A stretch of 11,068 nt of DNA, taken from assembly GCA_017987425.1 (NCBI GenBank), contig JAGNTT010000011.1, forward strand, positions 1-11,068, in the 5' to 3' direction. The notes beneath the pieces were generated by a model. The model saw nothing but the letters and a program-made list of their open reading frames with translations. It was not told the origin of the DNA and searched no databases. Each line of letters opens with the position of its first letter. Position 1 is the first letter of the stretch. Position numbers and translations under genes: made by a program. The DNA is from Candidatus Omnitrophota bacterium. GTDB taxonomy: Bacteria; Omnitrophota; Gorgyraeia; Zapsychrales; Fredricksoniimonadaceae. Of the stretch, positions 1-5,937 are shown one piece after another.

Positions 1-1207
1 GCGACATCAGTTCGTGGGTTTTGGGAACGGGGACATTCAAATGAATGTCGATGCGGTCCAGCAGCGGGCCGGAGATTTTGCTCATATATTTTTGCACCTG
101 ATGCGGGCTGCAGTGGCAGCTTTTTTTAGGATCGGTAAGCCATCCGCACGGGCATGGGTTCATTGCTGCGATGAGGATGAAGCGCGCGGGGAATTGCAGG
201 GTTTTGCTGGCTCTCGCGACCGTCACGCTGTGGTCTTCCAGGGGCTGTCGCAGGGCTTCTAAAACATCTCGGTTGAATTCCGGAAGTTCGTCCAGGAAAA
301 GAACGCCGTTGTGGCCGAGGGTCACTTCGCCGGGTTTAGGGTGGGACCCGCCGCCGACCAGCGCAACCGCTGAGCTGGTATGGTGCGGGGCTCGAAACGG
401 CCTCGTGGTTACAATGCCTTGTTCCGGTTTAATCAGGCCCATGACCGAATGAATTTTGGTGGTCTCAAGGATCTCATCCCGGGTCATATCCGGCAAAATC
501 GTGGGGAATCTTTGAGCAAGCATGGTCTTTCCGCTTCCGGGCGGGCCGATCATGATGCAATTGTGGCCTCCGGCTGCGGCAATTTCCAAACCACGTTTGG
601 TATGAAGCTGGCCCTGAACGTCCGAAAAGTCGATGTCATAAATGGATGATTGTTCCAAGGGCGGGGCAGGCGGCGCCTTTTGGGCGGTCAAAAAGTCTTT
701 ATTTTGGGTAAAGTAAACCACTTCATTAAGGTTTATTGCGCTTATTATGGGCATATTGAAACACACATTGGCCTCTTTGGCGTTATACATGGGAAATACG
801 ACCCCTTGGACGTCTCCCAGGCTGGCACTCATGGTAATGGAGAGAGCGCCGTTGATGGGTTGCAGTCGTCCGTCCAGAGAGAGTTCGCCCAGGAAAGCGT
901 AAGGGGAAACGGCATCGGGGTTGATTTGCTCGCTGGCGGCAAGGATACCTAGGGCTATCGCCAGATCGAAGGATGGTCCTTCTTTTTTAATATCCGCAGG
1001 GGAAAGGTTAATGGTGATCCGGTCGGCCGGGAATTTAAACCCGCTGTTTTTAATGGCGGAGCGAACCCGTTCTTTGCTTTCCCGGATGGAGTCATCCGGC
1101 AAACCGACTATGGTGACGGCGGGCAGCCCACGGCTGACATCCACCTCGATGGTGACCGGGTAGGCATCGAGCCCCAGAATGCCGAAACTGCGTACTTTAG
1201 CAAGCAT
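1..1207 (-). CDS. comM: YifB/ComM-family AAA+ ATPase (magnesium chelatase-like), 3' end cut by window edge
   Basis: My translation of the complementary strand is open for 402 codons from an ATG at 1207 to the window edge. Family members are about 500 residues, so roughly the last 100 (the Mg_chelatase_C part) are missing. Seen: an N-terminal ChlI-like domain (MLAKVRSFGILGLDAYPV, then SRGLPAVTIVGLPD), Walker A GPPGSGKT at residues 221-228, Walker B FLDELPEF from 304, and a Cys-rich MNPCPCGW (349-356) with CHC at 364-366, followed by GPLLDRIDIH. That order is diagnostic of YifB/ComM rather than of true magnesium chelatase ChlI/BchI. In Haemophilus and Vibrio, ComM is a hexameric branch-migration helicase that extends heteroduplex during natural transformation, but the family is widespread in non-competent bacteria. 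An AAGGAA Shine-Dalgarno (1213-1218 on the + strand) sits about 5 nt before the ATG and supports this start. Transcribed divergently from the next gene. Confidence 0.95.
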   Translation of the reverse strand, partial: MLAKVRSFGILGLDAYPVTIEVDVSRGLPAVTIVGLPDDSIRESKERVRSAIKNSGFKFPADRITINLSPADIKKEGPSFDLAIALGILAASEQINPDAVSPYAFLGELSLDGRLQPINGALSITMSASLGDVQGVVFPMYNAKEANVCFNMPIISAINLNEVVYFTQNKDFLTAQKAPPAPPLEQSSIYDIDFSDVQGQLHTKRGLEIAAAGGHNCIMIGPPGSGKTMLAQRFPTILPDMTRDEILETTKIHSVMGLIKPEQGIVTTRPFRAPHHTSSAVALVGGGSHPKPGEVTLGHNGVLFLDELPEFNRDVLEALRQPLEDHSVTVARASKTLQFPARFILIAAMNPCPCGWLTDPKKSCHCSPHQVQKYMSKISGPLLDRIDIHLNVPVPKTHELMS

Positions 1208-1315
1208 AAAAGTTCCTTGTTTTTAAAAGGTTATAATGAAATTAAAGACGGATTTCGGGGGATTTTGCCGACGGGCTCTTGGGGAGGGAGAGAAGGTAAA
1301 TGTGGGAAAAAGACC

Positions 1316-1343
1316 TTGCTTTTTTATCGGCCAAAATTATAAT
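1316..1343 (+). promoter_or_regulatory. sigma70-like promoter for the DUF212-ldt-accA-rlmN run
   Basis: TTGCTT (1316-1321) and a perfect TATAAT (1338-1343) are separated by 16 bp in the divergent spacer 1208-1436. It would start RNA near 1350 and give a leader of about 87 nt before the ATG at 1437. A weaker -10-like TAAGAT (1424-1429), with no clear -35, lies 7 nt before that ATG. The rest of the spacer is AT-rich with nothing else I can name. Confidence 0.55.
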
Positions 1344-1436
1344 GTAATCTAACATAACAACCTAAATACGTCAAATTTCATAAGTTCTAGGGTTTCAAAC
1401 GCTCTATGACGACCAACGCTGCGTAAGATACAGTTT

Positions 1437-1898
1437 ATGCATCCTTCAGCCCTAGAATCTGCCTTCAAGGACATTTCCCATAACAAAATACTGCTTATCA
1501 CGTTGACCGTTTGGGCCATCGCCCAGACCATGAAGGTAATTTTAGGGGTTATTAATGAGAAGCGTTTCAATTTCAGATGGTTTATCGGCACTGGCGGAAT
1601 GCCTTCGAGCCATGCAGCGGGTGTCACGGCTTTGTCGACAACCATCGGCTTGGAATACGGATTCACCTCCGGTGTTTTTGCGGTCGCAACCGTGTTTGCT
1701 CTAGTCACGATGTTTGATGCGCAGGGTGTGCGGCGTGCCGCGGGATTGCAGGCCGGGGTTTTAAACAAAATTATGGATGATATGTATTGGAAGGGCAAGG
1801 TCGATTCGAACCGGTTGGCTGAACTGCTCGGTCATTCTCCATTTCAGGTCTTTGTCGGACTTTTCCTCGGATTATCTTTAGCCTTAATACTTTATTAA
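1437..1898 (+). CDS. DUF212 / YuiD-type divergent PAP2 membrane protein
   Basis: A 153-residue protein matching the DUF212 (divergent PAP2, B. subtilis YuiD-like) pattern from end to end. It has an N-terminal NKILLITLTVWAIAQTMKV (16-34), then GTGGMPSSHAAGVTAL (51-66), then FDAQGVRRAAGLQAGVLN (93-110), and ends in a hydrophobic helix (about 136-153). Four membrane segments are likely: about 18-39, 60-75, 79-95 and 136-153. PSSH (56-59) resembles the PSGH motif of PAP2 phosphatases, but the downstream SR-His-Asp motif is replaced by DAxGVRRAAG, so phosphatase activity is not assured and the family's role is unproven. The start at 1437 fits the family's N-terminus; no Shine-Dalgarno is visible. 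The gene is 18 bp upstream of an L,D-transpeptidase, so an envelope-related role (for example a lipid carrier) is a reasonable but unproven inference. Confidence 0.88.
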   Translation: MHPSALESAFKDISHNKILLITLTVWAIAQTMKVILGVINEKRFNFRWFIGTGGMPSSHAAGVTALSTTIGLEYGFTSGVFAVATVFALVTMFDAQGVRRAAGLQAGVLNKIMDDMYWKGKVDSNRLAELLGHSPFQVFVGLFLGLSLALILY

Positions 1899-1904
1899 TA
1901 TTTG

Positions 1905-1909
1905 GGAGG
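1905..1909 (+). promoter_or_regulatory. Ribosome binding site fixing the ldt start
   Basis: GGAGG inside a GGGAGGG run, 7 nt before GTG 1917. It favours GTG 1917 over the in-frame TTG at 1902, which would itself overlap the ribosome binding site. Confidence 0.8.
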
Positions 1910-1916
1910 GCATAAC

Positions 1917-2747
1917 GTGAATCAACGATGGACTGTTATCGCCGTTGTCATACTTGTTGTATTGGTCGTCGCTATATTTCTTGCGCGTCATAAAAGTGAT
2001 GGGACTGCGGTTGTTGCTGCCGGCCCGTCGTCTACATCGACCGCATCGGCCGCCAAGAAACTTTATGAAGATGCCGTAAAGCTCGAGAACGACGGTCAGA
2101 AACTGGAAGCCAAGGCTGCGTATCAAAAAATCGTCAATGAGTATTCCGATTTCGACCAGATGGAATCGATCCAGAAGCATTTAGGTGATTTGAATCTGGA
2201 TATCATTCTCTCGAGCTTCGAGACGCCCAACACGGAAATGTATGAGGTTCAGGCCGGCGATTCACTCGGGAAACTCGCTAAGAAATTTAACACCACCGTT
2301 GATCTTATTAAACAGAACAACAATCTTCAGAATGATATCATACGTCTCGGGCAGCGCTTGCGCATCTGGAAGGGGAAGTTCAATATCTTCGTCGACAAAT
2401 CGCAGAATATTCTCATCCTCAAAAGCGGCGAAGATGTCATCAAGGTTTACAATGTTTCGACAGGTTTGAACAACAGTACGCCCGTCGGAAATTTTAAGAT
2501 CGTCTCGAAGCTTGTCGATCCGGTCTGGTTTAAAAGCGGAGCGGTTGTGCCGCCGGAAAGTCCTGCCAATGTTCTCGGTACGCGCTGGATGGGATTTGAT
2601 ATTGCCGGATACGGTATTCACGGCACGACGGAACCCGATAAGATCGGCCAGCAGGTAACGGCCGGATGCGTGCGCATGCGCAATGAAGAGGTGGAGCAGC
2701 TGTATATGCTGATTCCCGTCGGAACAGAAGTCAGGGTCCAGGATTGA
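1917..2747 (+). CDS. Membrane-anchored LysM and YkuD-domain L,D-transpeptidase
   Basis: A 276-residue protein from GTG 1917. Domains seen in order: one N-terminal transmembrane anchor (about 5-23) with no cleavage site; a Ser/Thr/Ala linker; a helical TPR-like stretch (about 45-95, LYEDAVKLENDGQ, AKAAYQKIVNEY); a LysM peptidoglycan-binding domain (about 109-153, YEVQAGDSLGKLAKKFN); and a YkuD catalytic domain (about 155-276). The catalytic signature is H235-G-T followed 16 residues later by C251 in TAGCVRMRN, which matches the HX14-17-[S/T]xGC pattern. Family members cross-link peptidoglycan stem peptides 3-3 or attach proteins to peptidoglycan, using the Cys as an acyl carrier in the periplasm. 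Which of the two this one does cannot be told from sequence. It sits 18 bp after the DUF212 gene and 32 bp before accA, so it is probably co-transcribed. Confidence 0.93.
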   Translation: MNQRWTVIAVVILVVLVVAIFLARHKSDGTAVVAAGPSSTSTASAAKKLYEDAVKLENDGQKLEAKAAYQKIVNEYSDFDQMESIQKHLGDLNLDIILSSFETPNTEMYEVQAGDSLGKLAKKFNTTVDLIKQNNNLQNDIIRLGQRLRIWKGKFNIFVDKSQNILILKSGEDVIKVYNVSTGLNNSTPVGNFKIVSKLVDPVWFKSGAVVPPESPANVLGTRWMGFDIAGYGIHGTTEPDKIGQQVTAGCVRMRNEEVEQLYMLIPVGTEVRVQD

Positions 2748-2779
2748 TCCGGATCACAGAGTTGAAAAGGAATTTATAA

Positions 2780-3739
2780 ATGAGTTTTCTTGATTTTGAA
2801 AAACCTATCATCGAACTGGAAAATAAACTCCAGGACATCAAGCGCATGGCCGCCGGTAATTCCAAGAAGGTCAACATGGAGCCGGAGATCAATAAGCTTG
2901 AGCAGAAACTGCAGAAGATAAAGGAAGACACATATAAAAATCTTTCCGCCTGGCAGAGAGTGCAGGTGGCCCGTCATCCCAAGCGTCCTTACACGCTTGA
3001 TTATATCCGCATGATGACAACAGAATTTCTGGAGTTGCACGGCGACCGTTTGTTTGCCGATGATTTTGCGCTGATCGGCGGATTTGCCAAGATCGACGGG
3101 TACAAGGTTGTAGTGATGGGGCATCAGAAAGGCCGCGATACCAAAGAAAACGTCATGCGCAATTTCGGCTGCGCCCATCCGGAAGGGTACCGCAAGGCGA
3201 TACGGCTGATGAAACTTGCATCCAAATTTAGTGTTCCCGTCATAGTGTTTATTGATACGCCGGGCGCGTATCCGGGCGTCGGCGCCGAAGAGCGCGGCCA
3301 AGCGCAGGCGATCGCTGAAAATTTAAGAGACATGGCCCAGGTGAAAGTTCCTGTGATTGCGACTATAATCGGCGAGGGCGGAAGCGGCGGTGCGCTCGGC
3401 ATCGGTGTGGCCGACCGTGTCCTGATTTTGCAGAATGCTTATTATTCCGTCATTTCTCCGGAAGGATGCGCTTCGATTCTTTGGAGAAGCGCGTTGAAGG
3501 CGCCTGAGGCTGCGGAAGCGCTCAAGCTTACCGGTAATGATTTACTCAAACTCGGCATCGTTGATGAAATCATTCCCGAACCGCCGGGCGGCGCGCACCG
3601 GGCGCCTGAAGACGTGGCCGAGCATCTGAGAAAATCAATCGTTAAATATCTTGATGAACTGACCCCGCTGTCCTCCGAAGATCTTATGGACAAGCGTTAC
3701 AAGAAATACCGCAAAATAGGGGAGTTCATCGAAAAGTAG
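2780..3739 (+). CDS. accA: Acetyl-CoA carboxylase carboxyltransferase subunit alpha
   Basis: A 319-residue protein, the same length as E. coli AccA. With AccD it forms the alpha2-beta2 carboxyltransferase that moves CO2 from biotinyl-BCCP to acetyl-CoA, giving malonyl-CoA for fatty acid synthesis in the cytoplasm. Seen: an N-terminal helical stretch (about 8-60, ELENKLQDIKRMA and INKLEQKLQKIKED), HPKRPYTLDYI, GDRLFADDFALIGG, then the crotonase-fold signatures DTPGAYPGVGAEERGQ (from 159) and GEGGSGGALG (198-207, oxyanion region), and ISPEGCASILW. AAAGGA (2766-2771) lies 8 nt before the ATG. No accD is adjacent, so the subunit genes are split, as in E. coli. The enzyme depends on biotin, which links it to the biotin genes further right, although no shared control is visible. 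Confidence 0.98.
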   Translation: MSFLDFEKPIIELENKLQDIKRMAAGNSKKVNMEPEINKLEQKLQKIKEDTYKNLSAWQRVQVARHPKRPYTLDYIRMMTTEFLELHGDRLFADDFALIGGFAKIDGYKVVVMGHQKGRDTKENVMRNFGCAHPEGYRKAIRLMKLASKFSVPVIVFIDTPGAYPGVGAEERGQAQAIAENLRDMAQVKVPVIATIIGEGGSGGALGIGVADRVLILQNAYYSVISPEGCASILWRSALKAPEAAEALKLTGNDLLKLGIVDEIIPEPPGGAHRAPEDVAEHLRKSIVKYLDELTPLSSEDLMDKRYKKYRKIGEFIEK

Positions 3740-3772
3740 TACTAAGCGTTCGCGTTTGCCTTTTGACTTCCT

Positions 3773-4858
3773 ATGTCCTCTCTATCCCCGCAAAAAACAG
3801 ACATCCGTAATTTTTCCCTTGAAGAGTTGAGTGCATATCTCGTTTCGATCGGCGAGAAACCTTTTCGCGCGATCCAGATTTTTGAGTGGATCTATCAAAA
3901 GAACGCCTGGGCGTTCGATACGATGGCCAACCTGCCCAAAGATTTGCGTGACCGCCTGACGAAAGACTTTGATCTTGCTCCCAACGTAATTGCCGAGAAG
4001 AAGATTTCGAAGGAAGGAACGACTAAATTTTTGTTCGATCTTCATGACCGCGAAAAAGTGGAAAGTGTTCTGATTCCGACGGCGACGCGTACGACCGCAT
4101 GTATTTCCACCCAGGCCGGCTGCAAATTCGGCTGCCGTTTCTGCGCGAGCGGTATCGGCGGATGGTCGAGGAATCTCACATGCGCCGAAATAGTTACCCA
4201 AGTTTTGCATGTTAAAGAGGAATCCCGCAAGCATGACCGACCTTTGTCGAACATTGTTTTTATGGGCACAGGCGAGCCGCTCGATAATTTTGACAATCTG
4301 TTCAAGGCGATCCGGATTATTAATTCGGACAAGGGTATCGGAATCGGGGCGCGTCATATTACGATATCGACGGTGGGACTGGTTCCGAAAATTAAAGAAT
4401 TAGCCAAACAGAACATGCAGATCGAGCTTGCGATCTCATTGCACGGCTATGACAATGAAAGCCGCAATATTCTGATGCCCGTTAACCGTAAATATCCGTT
4501 TGATGAACTGGTGGATGCCTGCCGCGAGTACGGCAAGGCGACCAAACGTCAAATCACCTTCGAATACATTTTGATCAAAGACGTCACCTGTACCGACAAA
4601 GCGGTTGAGAGTTTGAAAAAGTCGTTTAAAGGGATCATCTGCAAAATGAATCTGATCCCTTATAACCCTGTTTCGGAGTTCGATCACAAAACTCCTTCGA
4701 GGGAAGAGATGTTCAAATTCAGAAACCGCCTGGAAGAAATCGGTATCCATGCGACGATCCGTACCCCTCGCGGCAGGGATGTGGCCGCGGCATGCGGCCA
4801 ACTGCGGCATGAACACAAGATAAAAGTTGCGCCTAAAACCCCTTTAAACCCTTCTTGA
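3773..4858 (+). CDS. rlmN: Dual-specificity 23S rRNA/tRNA adenine-C2 methyltransferase RlmN
   Basis: A 361-residue radical-SAM enzyme. RlmN methylates C2 of A2503 in 23S rRNA and A37 in some tRNAs, affecting the peptidyl-transferase exit tunnel and decoding. Seen: an N-terminal domain with EKPFRAIQIFEWIYQK, the [4Fe-4S]-binding CKFGCRFC (C117, C121, C124), GTGEPLDNFDN (165-175), HITISTVGLVPKI, and the C-terminal RGRDVAAACGQL with C341, which matches the methyl-carrier Cys of the family (C355 in E. coli). C117-C124 match the E. coli cluster ligands. I prefer RlmN to Cfr from the length and the housekeeping context, but the motifs alone do not exclude Cfr-like activity. ATG 3773 has no Shine-Dalgarno, and accA ends 33 nt upstream, so read-through translation is likely. 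Probably the last gene of the run, although no terminator follows. Confidence 0.95.
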   Translation: MSSLSPQKTDIRNFSLEELSAYLVSIGEKPFRAIQIFEWIYQKNAWAFDTMANLPKDLRDRLTKDFDLAPNVIAEKKISKEGTTKFLFDLHDREKVESVLIPTATRTTACISTQAGCKFGCRFCASGIGGWSRNLTCAEIVTQVLHVKEESRKHDRPLSNIVFMGTGEPLDNFDNLFKAIRIINSDKGIGIGARHITISTVGLVPKIKELAKQNMQIELAISLHGYDNESRNILMPVNRKYPFDELVDACREYGKATKRQITFEYILIKDVTCTDKAVESLKKSFKGIICKMNLIPYNPVSEFDHKTPSREEMFKFRNRLEEIGIHATIRTPRGRDVAAACGQLRHEHKIKVAPKTPLNPS

Positions 4859-4888
4859 AATATAGTGAAAATAGCGGGTTTGGTTTAA

Positions 4889-4917
4889 TTGACAAATTTT
4901 CGAGTCGATGATATATT
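4889..4917 (+). promoter_or_regulatory. Consensus sigma70 promoter of tRNA-Ala
   Basis: Perfect TTGACA (4889-4894), a 17-bp spacer and TATATT (4912-4917). Transcription would start near 4924 and give a 5' leader of about 30 nt, removable by RNase P. This suits strong stable-RNA expression. Confidence 0.8.
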
Positions 4918-4954
4918 GGCTTCTCTTGACAGACATTCACTCCATGATTTATAT

Positions 4955-5030
<76 letters not shown>

Positions 5031-5039
5031 ATTTTATTA

Positions 5040-5124
5040 ACTTGGTTTGATATAATTAGTGGATGCCGGGTTTACATTTTTAAAGCAAAAACCCGGCGCA
5101 ACTTCGCTAGATTCAAAACCAAGT
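5040..5124. repeat. Nested inverted repeat in the spacer between the two tRNA genes
   Basis: Outer arms ACTTGGTTTGA (5040-5050) and TCAAAACCAAGT (5113-5124) are complementary except for one extra base. Inside lies a perfect 9-bp stem GCCGGGTTT (5065-5073) / AAACCCGGC (5089-5097) with a 15-nt loop. No U-run follows either strand, so a classical terminator is unlikely. The structure overlaps the tRNA-Leu promoter and could be a leader or processing hairpin, or a small repeat element. Confidence 0.6.
5048..5056 (+). promoter_or_regulatory. Extended -10 promoter for tRNA-Leu
   Basis: TGATATAAT is a perfect extended -10 (TGnTATAAT). No good -35 is found at 16-18 bp, which extended -10 promoters can tolerate. 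It would start RNA near 5063, about 68 nt before tRNA-Leu and at the base of the GCCGGGTTT hairpin. Confidence 0.5.
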
Positions 5125-5130
5125 AGTTTT

Positions 5131-5214
5131 GCTGGGATGGCGGAATTGGTATACGCGCTGGTCTCAAAAACCAGTGAGGGCGACCTCATGAGAGTTCAAT
5201 TCTCTCTCCCAGCA
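5131..5214 (+). tRNA. tRNA-Leu (anticodon CAA)
   Basis: A class II tRNA. The acceptor arms GCTGGGA (5131-5137) and TCCCAGC (5207-5213) pair perfectly. The anticodon stem is CTGGT/ACCAG with loop CTCAAAA and anticodon CAA at 5165-5167. A long variable arm (TGAGGGCGACCTCA) and T arm GAGAG-TTCAATT-CTCTC follow, then discriminator A. It reads UUG. Unlike the neighbouring tRNA-Ala, the CCA tail is not encoded (the next bases are CTT), so it must be added after transcription. Confidence 0.96.
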
Positions 5215-5218
5215 CTTT

Positions 5219-5240
5219 ATCCGCCTGAGGCGGATTTATT
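5219..5240 (+). terminator. Intrinsic terminator after tRNA-Leu
   Basis: A 7-bp perfect stem ATCCGCC / GGCGGAT with a TGA loop (5219-5235), directly followed by TTATT. It begins 4 nt after the tRNA. The U-tract is short and interrupted, so efficiency is uncertain. Confidence 0.65.
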
Positions 5241-5277
5241 AAACCGTTACCCGAGGCCAGTAATTTAATTTGATGAA

Positions 5278-5306
5278 TTGATTTTGGCCATCCCTCGTGA
5301 TAAACT
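5278..5306 (+). promoter_or_regulatory. Promoter placing the start site at the ATG of the STI1-like protein gene
   Basis: TTGATT (5278-5283), a 17-bp spacer and TAAACT (5301-5306). Six nt separate the -10 box from ATG 5313, so the normal start-site distance falls on the A of the ATG (or G5309/G5310). The mRNA would be leaderless or nearly so. Confidence 0.5.
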
Positions 5307-5312
5307 TTGGTT

Positions 5313-5840
5313 ATGATTTTTCGCCTCACATCCATCTTCCTGTTGTTGATCGTTTTAACCCCTTCGGCGTTTGCCGCTGATAAGCACATTACTCTTAAAG
5401 ACGGCTCCGTAATCAAGGGCGAATTGATCTCATATGAAAACGGTCTCTACACCGTCCAGACCGAAAATTTAGGACGGTTGCAGCTTCCGGAAGCCAATGT
5501 TATGAGTGTCTCGAGTGAAGCGGCAGTGGCCGCCCCGGCTTCTGCACAAGGCGAGCAGGCGGTTGCGGCTCCCAGTTTTTCCAATAAAGTATCGAGTATG
5601 CAGACCCAGATCATGAATGATCCGCAAGCCATGCAGGCCGTCCAGGCCATGGCCGAAGATCCTGAAATCGCGGCTATGATTTCCGACCCGAATTTTGTTA
5701 AGCAGCTTCAAGCCGCCGTTTCAGGCAACAATGTCGACAGCGTTGCCGAAGATCCCCGCATTCAGCAGCTGATGGCCAATCCCAAGATGCAGGCCCTGAT
5801 CGAACAGCTTCAGACTGAACCCGCTGCCGAGCAGCAATAA
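5313..5840 (+). CDS. Exported protein with small beta domain and C-terminal STI1-like DP repeats
   Basis: I do not recognise a named gene. From ATG 5313 the protein is 175 residues; an in-frame TTG at 5307 is less likely. Residues 1-21 look like a signal peptide (R4, hydrophobic 8-16, PSAFA before A22), so export is expected. Residues 24-66 form a beta-rich segment, ITLKDGSVIKGELISYENG then YTVQTENLGRLQLP, like the small SH3/Sm-like domains often found in uncharacterised exported bacterial proteins. An Ala-rich linker (69-88) leads to about 95-167, where DP or NP recurs in amphipathic helices: MNDPQAM, AEDPEIAAM, ISDPNFVKQL, AEDPRIQQLM, ANPKMQALI. This resembles the STI1/DP domain of Hop and ubiquilin, which binds hydrophobic helices. 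A periplasmic client-binding role is inference only. No Shine-Dalgarno is seen, and both sides appear to be separate transcription units. Confidence 0.82.
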   Translation: MIFRLTSIFLLLIVLTPSAFAADKHITLKDGSVIKGELISYENGLYTVQTENLGRLQLPEANVMSVSSEAAVAAPASAQGEQAVAAPSFSNKVSSMQTQIMNDPQAMQAVQAMAEDPEIAAMISDPNFVKQLQAAVSGNNVDSVAEDPRIQQLMANPKMQALIEQLQTEPAAEQQ

Positions 5841-5874
5841 TCCTTCCTTTACTTTAATTTTATCCCGTCTTTAT

Positions 5875-5906
5875 ATGTAAACTCAAACGTCCTCCTTGGT
5901 TGACAT
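5875..5906. promoter_or_regulatory. Candidate BirA operator upstream of the biotin locus
   Basis: Half-sites ATGTAAACT (5875-5883) and GGTTGACAT (5898-5906) are separated by exactly 14 nt. The known BirA operator is TTGTAAACC and GGTTTACAA separated by about 14-16 nt. Each half matches 7 of 9 positions, and the two halves match each other at 7 of 9. The right half covers the -35 box of the promoter below, so a bound BirA-biotinyl-AMP dimer should block RNA polymerase. A birA gene with an HTH domain lies in the operon it would control. Confidence 0.7.
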
Positions 5907-5928
5907 TTAATTTAAAAACCGATAAAAT
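5900..5928 (+). promoter_or_regulatory. Strong promoter of the iscS-birA-bioF operon
   Basis: Perfect TTGACA (5900-5905), a 17-bp spacer and TAAAAT (5923-5928). ATG 5938 begins 9 nt after the -10 box, leaving a leader of about 0-5 nt. The -35 lies within the right half of the BirA-like operator. Confidence 0.75.
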
Positions 5929-5937
5929 GCCAACGCT

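Noticed and set aside
14..1163. Several rightward open frames of 80-100 codons
   Set aside because: They lie opposite the intact comM frame, which has clear family motifs throughout; these are antisense shadows.
2746..2755. GATCCGGATC palindrome between ldt and accA
   Set aside because: A 10-bp perfect palindrome with no loop or T-run; expected by chance and not a terminator.
2774..3301. Long leftward open frame of 175 codons
   Set aside because: It is wholly antisense to accA, with no recognisable motif or ribosome binding site.
3773..4858. Cfr antibiotic-resistance methyltransferase
   Set aside because: Single copy next to accA, with typical RlmN length and motifs and no mobile-element context; RlmN is the simpler call.
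4926..4954. Second TTGACA with TTATAT 17 bp downstream
   Set aside because: It would start RNA inside tRNA-Ala; the 4889-4917 promoter is correctly placed instead.
5059..5268. 69-codon rightward open frame
   Set aside because: It runs through the whole tRNA-Leu gene and its terminator hairpin; not a protein gene.
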